Below the pieces are notes generated by a model. The model was not told where the DNA came from, made no database searches, and saw nothing but the letters and a program-made list of their open reading frames with translations. Below are positions 58,287 through 64,000 of a stretch of DNA of 64,000 nt, piece after piece (within the stretch, counting starts at the first letter, position 1; each line of letters opens with the position of its first letter). A program made the position numbers and the translations under genes. Origin of the DNA: Paenibacillus pasadenensis DSM 19293 (GTDB lineage Bacteria; Bacillota; Bacilli; Paenibacillales; Paenibacillaceae); the NCBI RefSeq assembly GCF_000422485.1, contig NZ_AULW01000036.1:62001-126000 (forward strand). Reading direction: 5' to 3'.

Positions 58287-58892
58287 ATGAACGAACCGGG
58301 ATTCAAGCTGCCGGGCAAGCTTTTCGTCAGTTTCCTCAAGATCGGACCGCTGACCTTCGGCGGAGGCTATTCCTCGGTCGCGCTGATCGAGCGCGAGGTC
58401 GTCGACAGGCGGCACTGGCTGAGCTCCGAGGACGTGGCGGACCTGTGCGCGGTCGCCCAGACGGTGCCCGGAGCGATCGGAGCGAATGCGGCGACGCTCA
58501 TCGGGTACCGCATGGCCGGCGTGCGGGGAGCTATCGCCGCGCTGGCCGGCATGCTGCTGCCGACGTTCGCGATCGTGCTCGCGCTGTCGATGGCGTTCCT
58601 GGCCGGACGGGACAATCCCAAGATCGAGGCGGCGCTGACGGCGATGCGTCCGGCCGTCGTGGCGCTGATCGTCTATGCGGCCTATAAAGTCGGCCGAACG
58701 GCGCTCGTGGACTGGATCTCCGTGCTTATATTCGTCGGTGCGGCCGCTGCGATGCTGCTCGGACAGCCGCTCGTTCATCCCCTGCTCGTGCTTGCGGGAG
58801 GAGCGGCCGCAGGAATCGCGGCCATGCGCTTGAACAAAGGCCGGATTCCGGCCCGGCGTTCCGATGAGCATGAGATTGAATACATGATCTGA
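58287..58892 (+). CDS. chrA: Chromate transporter, short-chain subunit 1
   Basis: 201 residues, one CHR domain. FLKIGPLTFGGGYSSVALIEREVVDRRHWLS and AVAQTVPGAIGANAATLIGYRMAGVRGAI (in parts) are the CHR signature; about six helices. Two-gene short-chain CHR pairs export chromate together. ATG at 58287 has GGAGG 8 bases upstream. Confidence 0.92.
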   Translation: MNEPGFKLPGKLFVSFLKIGPLTFGGGYSSVALIEREVVDRRHWLSSEDVADLCAVAQTVPGAIGANAATLIGYRMAGVRGAIAALAGMLLPTFAIVLALSMAFLAGRDNPKIEAALTAMRPAVVALIVYAAYKVGRTALVDWISVLIFVGAAAAMLLGQPLVHPLLVLAGGAAAGIAAMRLNKGRIPARRSDEHEIEYMI

Positions 58893-58905
58893 CCGGAGGC
58901 CTGCC

Positions 58906-59448
58906 ATGCAGCTGATCGAACTGTTTATCGCGTTTTTCCTGGCAGGGCTGTTCTCCTTCGGCGGAGGCTATGCGATGGTGCCGCTGCTGCAGCATGAGAT
59001 CGTCTACCGGCACGGTTGGATGACGGCCCGGGAGTTCGCCGATCAGGTCGGCCTAGCGGGCATCGCGCCGGGACCGATGGCGGCGAACATCGCCGTGCTG
59101 ACGGGCCATCGAGTCGCGGGTTACGCCGGAGCGATCGTCGCCATGCTCGGCATCGTCCTGCCCTCGCTGCTGCTGATCCTGCTGCTCGGCACGCTGTTTT
59201 TCCGGTATCGGGACAATCGCTGGGTGCAAGCCTCCCTATACGGCCTGCGCCCCGCCGTCGCCGGACTCATCGCCTATGCGGCCGTATCGTTCGCCAAGAG
59301 CGGCGGCATGCTCGAGACGATTTCCTGGTTCGCGGCTTCGCAGCTGCTGCTCTTCGCCGGAGCGCTGATCGCGCTGCTCGTCTACCGCAAGCATCCGGTT
59401 TCCGTTATGATCGTGTCAGGACTCGTCGGCGTCGCTCTCTACAGCTGA
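58906..59448 (+). CDS. chrA: Chromate transporter, short-chain subunit 2
   Basis: 180 residues, second CHR half: FFLAGLFSFGGGYAMVPLLQHEIVYRHGWMT, GLAGIAPGPMAANIAVLTGHRVAGYAGAI (in parts), with opposite expected topology to subunit 1. Starts 13 bases after it, so the two are co-translated. The formylglycine-generating enzyme follows 53 bases later and may share the transcript. Confidence 0.92.
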   Translation: MQLIELFIAFFLAGLFSFGGGYAMVPLLQHEIVYRHGWMTAREFADQVGLAGIAPGPMAANIAVLTGHRVAGYAGAIVAMLGIVLPSLLLILLLGTLFFRYRDNRWVQASLYGLRPAVAGLIAYAAVSFAKSGGMLETISWFAASQLLLFAGALIALLVYRKHPVSVMIVSGLVGVALYS

Positions 59449-59501
59449 CGGCGCCGGCGGGAATCCGGGCAACGGAATCGGACAAAAGGAGAGGTCACAC
59501 G

Positions 59502-60473
59502 ATGGACATGCATTCGTCCTGCTGCAGCGCCTCGCGCATGGCCTCCGGGCCTCAGGCGGCGGCCGGGCCGGATCTCGAGCGCACGCCTTCGCCTGTCGTT
59601 CCGGCGCGGAGCGAGCGGCTCGTGCGGCTGGAGGGCGGCGAGTTTCAGATGGGGGCCAGCGATGCCGACGGATTCGCCTCCGACGGCGAAGGGCCGCCCC
59701 GGCTCGTGCGCGTCGATCCGTTCCGGATCGCGCCCTGCGCCGTAAGCAACCGCGAATTCGCCGAGTTCGTCGAGGCGACCGGCTACCGGACCGAAGCGGA
59801 GCGCTTCGGCTGGTCGTTCGTTTTTCATCTGCTCGTCTCGGAGCAGACCCGTCGGCGGGTGGCGAGCGTGCCTCAAGGCGTCCCGTGGTGGCTCGTCGTC
59901 GAAGGGGCATGCTGGTCGAGGCCCGAAGGGCCGGACTCGTCGATCGGGAAGGAGCGGCTGGACCATCCCGTCGTCCACGTCTCGTGGCAGGACGCGGCGG
60001 CCTACTGCGCCTGGTCGGGCACGCGGCTGCCGACGGAGGCGGAATGGGAGTATGCGGCCCGCGGCGGCCTGCAGGGCAGGACGTACCCGTGGGGCGACCT
60101 GCTGAGGCCGGACGGCCGGCACCGGTGCAACATCTGGCAAGGAAAGTTTCCCGTCAAGAACAACGCCTCCGACGGGTATGTCGGAACGGCTCCCGTCGAC
60201 GCCTACGAGCCGAACGGATACGGCCTGTACAACATGTCGGGCAACGTCTGGGAATGGTGCGCGGACTGGTTCAGCCCGAGCTACCACGCGAGCACCGATC
60301 CCGTCAACCCGCATCAGACGGAGCCGACCGGCAAGCGCTCGACGCGCGGCGGCTCGTACCTGTGCCACCGTTCCTACTGCAACCGCTACCGGGTCGCCGC
60401 GCGAAGCGGCAATACGCCGGACAGCTCCACCGGCAACATGGGCTTCCGCGTCGCCGCGGACGTCCTCCCCTGA
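59502..60473 (+). CDS. Formylglycine-generating enzyme (sulfatase-modifying factor)
   Basis: 323 residues. Oxidises a Cys in sulfatases to formylglycine. VRLEGGEFQMGASDADGFASDGEGPPRLV opens the FGE-sulfatase fold; RLPTEAEWEYAARGG, YNMSGNVWEWCADWF and GGSYLCHRSYCNRYRVAARSGNTPDSSTGNMGFR (in parts) closely follow the human FGE core with both copper-binding cysteines, C288 and C293. Unusually, the N-terminus has CCSASR (7-12), where C8-S-A-S-R12 itself fits the CxAxR target pattern of FGE. GGAGAGG lies 7 bases before the ATG. The CFPSR sulfatase downstream is the likely client. Confidence 0.94.
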   Translation: MDMHSSCCSASRMASGPQAAAGPDLERTPSPVVPARSERLVRLEGGEFQMGASDADGFASDGEGPPRLVRVDPFRIAPCAVSNREFAEFVEATGYRTEAERFGWSFVFHLLVSEQTRRRVASVPQGVPWWLVVEGACWSRPEGPDSSIGKERLDHPVVHVSWQDAAAYCAWSGTRLPTEAEWEYAARGGLQGRTYPWGDLLRPDGRHRCNIWQGKFPVKNNASDGYVGTAPVDAYEPNGYGLYNMSGNVWEWCADWFSPSYHASTDPVNPHQTEPTGKRSTRGGSYLCHRSYCNRYRVAARSGNTPDSSTGNMGFRVAADVLP

Positions 60474-60491
60474 GGCCGGTCACGCCGAATA

Positions 60492-60524
60492 GACCCGCCG
60501 CGCCTTACGCGCGGCGGGTCTTTT
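60492..60524. terminator. Terminator
   Basis: GACCCGCCGCGC / GCGCGGCGGGTC perfect 12-bp stem with a 5-base loop and TTTT, after the FGE gene and before the convergent AraC gene. Confidence 0.9.
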
Positions 60525-60538
60525 GGCGCTGCGCGGAT

Positions 60539-61345
60539 TCAGTCGGCGAGCGGAGGACGCCCGTCCCGCCGGCCGCCGCGCGCGACATAGTCGGTCGGCG
60601 ACAGGGAAGTATGCTTTTTGAACATCCGGAAGAAATAGGACGTGTCGTAATAGCCGAGATACTCGGCGATCCGGGCGACCGTCATATCCGAATGAAGCAG
60701 CAGGCGTCCGGCTTCGGCCACCCGCAGCTGATGGACGTAGCGGATCGGAGACAGGCCGATCGTCTCCCGGAAGACGGAGGCGGCATAGTTGGGCGACCGC
60801 CCGATGAGCCGGGCCAGGTCCCGGATCTCCACCTGCTCCCGGTAATGCTCCATCAGGTGGCGCTTCATCCGCTCGGCGTACCGAGCCTGGATCGGCGTCA
60901 GCTCGGGCTTGTCCAGCTCCCTTGCCGCCAGGCCGAGCAGCTCCAGCAGGATGGCCTCGCAGACGAATGTCCCGTAGGCTTCGCTGCTCCGGAATTCCTC
61001 GAACAGGCGCTCGAAGCGCTGCTCCAGATACGGGAAGTGGCGCGGCTTGAAGCGGATGAAGCGGTTCTCCCGCAGCAGCGGAACCGCGCCCCCGGCCTCG
61101 GCATCGAAGTTGAACGTAGCGGTGAATTTCCGATGGGGCCCGGACGGATGCGTGCTGCCGGCACGGCGCGTCCCTGCGGGCACGAGCAGCAGGTCTCCCG
61201 GCTCGGCGACATGGTCCCGGCCGTCGATGCGATAGGATACATTTCCTTCCAGGACAAGAATCAGCACATGGTACGGGATGCGCTCGGACTGCGTGCGCCA
61301 GCCCGGAATGAAATCATCCAAATGTACCGACAAGGAACGCAGCAT
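60539..61345 (-). CDS. AraC-family regulator divergent from the sulfatase
   Basis: 268 residues. N-terminal cupin-like sensor (YHVLILVLEGNVSYRIDGRDHVAEPGDLLLVPAG in parts), C-terminal double HTH (IRDLARLIGRSPNYAASVFRETIGLSP and VARIAEYLGYYDTSYFFRMFKKHTSLSP, in parts). ATG at 61345 has GAAGGTG upstream. Divergent from the sulfatase gene, so probably its activator in response to a sulfated sugar; inferred. Confidence 0.9.
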   Translation of the reverse strand: MLRSLSVHLDDFIPGWRTQSERIPYHVLILVLEGNVSYRIDGRDHVAEPGDLLLVPAGTRRAGSTHPSGPHRKFTATFNFDAEAGGAVPLLRENRFIRFKPRHFPYLEQRFERLFEEFRSSEAYGTFVCEAILLELLGLAARELDKPELTPIQARYAERMKRHLMEHYREQVEIRDLARLIGRSPNYAASVFRETIGLSPIRYVHQLRVAEAGRLLLHSDMTVARIAEYLGYYDTSYFFRMFKKHTSLSPTDYVARGGRRDGRPPLAD

Positions 61346-61462
61346 GGAATCACCTTCATCGCGTAATCGATCCTTGCCAGTATACCATTTTCCGCATGAG
61401 CGGGTCCGAGCTCGAAAAAAGGTCATCGTTGAATCGTACCTCCCGGAATCGGATCTTACATC

Positions 61463-61491
61463 GACGTGCTCCGCGTTCGTCTCCTATACTC
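61463..61491 (+). promoter_or_regulatory. Possible sulfatase promoter
   Basis: TATACT with CGACGT 17 bases upstream; the poor -35 is consistent with dependence on an AraC-type activator. Confidence 0.4.
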
Positions 61492-61543
61492 GGAGCAGGC
61501 CATAGGGAAAGCTCGCCCAAGCCCGATAAAAGGAGAGAAGACG

Positions 61544-63004
61544 ATGCGCATCCTGCTGCTTGACCTCGATTCGACCCGCCCCGACCATCTGGGCTGCTAC
61601 GGGTACCCTCGGAATACGTCGCCCCATATCGACCGGATCGCCGCCGAGGGCGTGCGGTTCGAGAACTACTACACTTCCGACGCGCCGTGCTTTCCTTCGC
61701 GCACCGCGCTCATGACCGGACGGTTCGGCATCCACAACGGCGTCGTCGGGCATGGCGGCACGGCGGCCGACGTGCGCCATGACGGGGAGTCGCGCGATTT
61801 CCGCAGCCGGCTGGCAAGCGACAGCTTCCCGGCCTTGTTCCGCAAGGCGGGCATGAAGACCGCGCTCGTCAGCCCGTTCGGCGAGCGGCATTCGGCGTGG
61901 ACGTTTTATGCCGGCTTCAACGAGATCCACAACACCGGCAAAGGCGGCATGGAGTCCGCCGAGGAGGTGACGCCGGTCGTGCTGGACTGGCTGGAGCGCC
62001 ATGCGGAGCAGGACGACTGGATGCTGTACGTCAACTACTGGGACCCGCATACGCCCTACCGGGCGCCGGAGGCGTTCGGCAACCCCTTCGCCGACGAGCC
62101 GCTGCCGGACTGGATTACCGAGGAAGCGTTCCGAAAGCATCGGGAGAAGGTCGGACCGCACGGCGCCCGCGAAATCAACATGTATGACAGCCAGACCTTC
62201 CCCGAGTATCCTCGGCATCCCGGCGAGCTGAAGGACCGGGACGATCTGCGGCGCATGATCGACGGCTACGATTGCGGCGTGCGCCACATGGACGACAACA
62301 TCGGCCTGATCCTGGACGCCATGCGGCGCAAAGGCGTGCTGGACGATGCCGTCATCATCGTGACGGCGGATCATGGCGAGAGCCTGGGCGAGCTGGGCAT
62401 TTACGGCGAGCACGGCACGGCGGACCAGGCCACATGCCGGATCCCGATGATCGTCCGCTGGCCGGGCGTCAGCGGGCGCGGCACGGTCGACCGGGGGCTT
62501 CATTATCATCTCGATCTGCCGCCTACGATGGCGGAGCTGATCGGGCTGGAGCCGGCGCCGTCGTGGGACGGCCGCAGCTATGCCGCCTCCGTGCGGGACG
62601 GAGAGGAGACGGGACGCGACGCGCTCGTCCTGTCCCAATGCGCGCATGTGTGCCAGCGCAGCGTCCGCTTCGGGGACTGGCTGTACATTCGGACGTACCA
62701 CGACGGCTACCATCTTTTCGCCAAGGAGATGCTGTTCAACGTCAAGGAGGACCCGCACGAGCAGCGCGATCTCGCAGCGGAGCGTCCCGAGCTGTGCCGG
62801 GAAGCCGCTCATCGGCTCCTGGACTGGCACGACGGCATGATGATGACGATGGACCATGACGTCGATCCACTCTGGACCGTCATGAAGGAAGGCGGCCCGT
62901 ACCACGCCAAGGGGAATCTGGCCCGCTACGCCAAGCGGCTGGCGGAGACGGGACGGGGAGAATACGTCGGCGAGCTGCGGAAGCGGCATCCGAGAGAACA
63001 CTAG
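61544..63004 (+). CDS. Type I sulfatase (CxPSR, formylglycine dependent)
   Basis: 486 residues. LLLDLDSTRPDHLGCYGY opening, then SDAPCFPSRTALMTGR where C49-F-P-S-R53 is the target for formylglycine formation, and VTADHGESLGELGIYGEHG with metal-binding Asp-His. The usual DD pair reads DLDS here. No signal peptide, so it should act in the cytoplasm, where the FGE is also found. Sulfate ester substrate (likely a sugar) unknown. AAAGGAGAG upstream of ATG. Confidence 0.94.
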   Translation: MRILLLDLDSTRPDHLGCYGYPRNTSPHIDRIAAEGVRFENYYTSDAPCFPSRTALMTGRFGIHNGVVGHGGTAADVRHDGESRDFRSRLASDSFPALFRKAGMKTALVSPFGERHSAWTFYAGFNEIHNTGKGGMESAEEVTPVVLDWLERHAEQDDWMLYVNYWDPHTPYRAPEAFGNPFADEPLPDWITEEAFRKHREKVGPHGAREINMYDSQTFPEYPRHPGELKDRDDLRRMIDGYDCGVRHMDDNIGLILDAMRRKGVLDDAVIIVTADHGESLGELGIYGEHGTADQATCRIPMIVRWPGVSGRGTVDRGLHYHLDLPPTMAELIGLEPAPSWDGRSYAASVRDGEETGRDALVLSQCAHVCQRSVRFGDWLYIRTYHDGYHLFAKEMLFNVKEDPHEQRDLAAERPELCREAAHRLLDWHDGMMMTMDHDVDPLWTVMKEGGPYHAKGNLARYAKRLAETGRGEYVGELRKRHPREH

Positions 63005-63021
63005 AGCCAGGAACGACCGAG

Positions 63022-63047
63022 GAGCCGGGATGCCGGCTCCTTTTTGG
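63022..63047 (+). terminator. Terminator after the sulfatase gene
   Basis: AGGAGCCGG / CCGGCTCCT 9-bp stem, GATG loop, TTTTT. Confidence 0.9.
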
Positions 63048-63149
63048 CGCTCGGTTTGTTCCCGGCGCTTGATATGCTACGATAGGGGAAAACGCGGGAA
63101 AAGGGCGGCTTTCGGCGCCACGGTCCCGGCTTGAAGAGGGGATTTGACG

Positions 63150-64000
63150 GTGGACCAGACATTTGGATCGGAGTGGGAAAAGCTCCGTTTTCCGCTCTAT
63201 TCCGCGCAGCGGATCCGGTCCGTCTACTGCACGGCGAATACGCCCGTCCAGAAGTGGAAGGAAGCGTCGCCGTCGCTGCTCGCGGTCCGGGACGGCAGCG
63301 GGACGCTGCAGGCGGGCGGGAACGCCTACGATCTTGGCGCGGGAGAGGCGCTGCTGCTGCCGGCAGAGGAGGCTGCCGAGCTCCGAGGAGGTCCCGGCGG
63401 ACCGCTGCATGCTTACCTGCTCGTCATCGGCACGGGGATGGCTGGAGCCGCAGCCGTGGATGGCCCGGGAGGCTTGCGCCCCAGCTCGCTTGACGCCGTC
63501 CGGCAGCCTCGGCGCATCTCCGGCGATGCTGGGCTGGCGTCTCAGCTGGAGGAGCTTTTTGTCCACCGGCTGCCGCGCACGGAAATCCGCCACGTCCAGA
63601 ATCAGCTCCTGTTCCACCAGCTCCTGCTCCGCCTGCTTCCCCACGGCCAGGCGAAGCAGGCGCCTGATGCGGAGCTGCCTTCGATGGAGCGCAGCGTCGC
63701 TTATCTGGAGGAGCGGTTCGCCGAGGAAGTGACGCGCGAGCGGCTGGCCGAGATCGCGGGCGTGAGCGCGTCCCACTATACCCGGCTGTTCAAGCTGCAC
63801 ACCGGCTTCACCCCGAGCGACTACTGGTCGCGCCTGCGGATCAACCGGGCCAAGGAGCTGCTGCTTGGCGGCGCGGACTCGCTGCGCGACATCGCCCACA
63901 AGGTCGGCTACAAGGACGAATTCTACCTGAGCCGGCGCTTCAAGCTGCAGGAGGGGCGCTCGCCGAGCGAATTCCGCAGCCGCAAGGTCGAACGGGTCGC
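63150..64000 (+). CDS. AraC-family regulator, 3' truncated by window edge
   Basis: GTG start at 63150 with GAGGGG 8 bases upstream; the frame is open to the last base (283 codons). Cupin-like N-terminal half (SLLAVRDGSGTLQAGGNAYDLGAGEALLLPAEE, in parts), then an AraC double HTH at about 185-280: RERLAEIAGVSASHYTRLFKLHTGFTPSDYW and LRDIAHKVGYKDEFYLSRRFKLQEGRSPSEFR, in parts. Because the frame continues past the HTH, an additional C-terminal domain, such as the periplasmic-binding domain seen in Btr-type regulators, is possible. Confidence 0.88.
   Translation, partial: MDQTFGSEWEKLRFPLYSAQRIRSVYCTANTPVQKWKEASPSLLAVRDGSGTLQAGGNAYDLGAGEALLLPAEEAAELRGGPGGPLHAYLLVIGTGMAGAAAVDGPGGLRPSSLDAVRQPRRISGDAGLASQLEELFVHRLPRTEIRHVQNQLLFHQLLLRLLPHGQAKQAPDAELPSMERSVAYLEERFAEEVTRERLAEIAGVSASHYTRLFKLHTGFTPSDYWSRLRINRAKELLLGGADSLRDIAHKVGYKDEFYLSRRFKLQEGRSPSEFRSRKVERV

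Overview
The window looks like chromosome from a high-GC, spore-forming Paenibacillus-like Firmicute. Reasons: an alpha/beta small acid-soluble spore protein, the sporulation membrane protein YtaF, the block polA-mutM-ytaF-coaE-lytic transglycosylase-nrdR known from endospore formers, strong AGGAGG-type ribosome binding sites, copper-amine-oxidase-like surface domains, and many AraC-type regulators. The backbone is GC-rich. About 39.7-47.4 kb is clearly AT-rich and foreign.

Layout. 0-2.2 kb: phosphate-type sensor kinase (cut by the window edge) and a response regulator. 2.4-5.8 kb: AraC regulator divergent from a Gfo/Idh/MocA oxidoreductase, then an M20 amidohydrolase. 6.0-13.4 kb: a complete mannitol PTS operon mtlA-mtlR-mtlF-mtlD-ptsI-ptsH, so membrane permease, regulator, EIIA, dehydrogenase and both general phosphotransfer proteins lie in one unit. 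13.5-18.2 kb: small membrane protein, secreted transglutaminase-like protein, unknown protein, nitroreductase, DUF3243 protein, LysR regulator. 18.3-23.7 kb: pstS-pstC-pstA-pstB-pstB-phoU behind PhoP-box-like hexamers. 23.7-24.9 kb: no gene, but several tandem and dispersed repeats, one with a collagen-like reading frame. 24.9-26.5 kb: glycerophosphodiester phosphodiesterase and nucleoside deoxyribosyltransferase-like genes. 26.5-30.7 kb: a Fur-boxed iron/heme uptake operon that ends in an unusual ankyrin-IsdG fusion. 31-37.9 kb: the polA-to-nrdR housekeeping block. 38-39.3 kb: MarR regulator and short-chain dehydrogenase.

39.5-48.2 kb: a tRNA-Ala(GGC) gene is followed by an AT-rich island carrying a four-gene Wadjet (JetABCD) anti-plasmid system, a truncated tyrosine integrase and a frameshifted nuclease-like gene. 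A hairpin plus a 14-base word occurs in the same orientation on both sides of the Wadjet genes, suggesting stacked or decayed integrative elements at this tRNA.

48.2-64 kb: mostly small metabolic and regulatory units. These are a TVP38 membrane protein, a two-domain VOC protein, a GH27 alpha-galactosidase coupled to a tiny CxxC protein, a BBE-type flavin oxidase, an MFS/HxlR divergent pair, an Rrf2 regulator next to a CPFC flavin reductase, a ROK regulator, a two-gene chromate transporter, and a formylglycine-generating enzyme with its likely client, a CFPSR sulfatase, flanked by AraC regulators.

The strongest candidates for new biology are the ankyrin-IsdG protein with a histidine-rich insert in the heme operon, the Wadjet island architecture, and a sulfatase-like CxAxR motif at the N-terminus of the formylglycine-generating enzyme itself. 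All calls come from reading the sequence; no database search was run.
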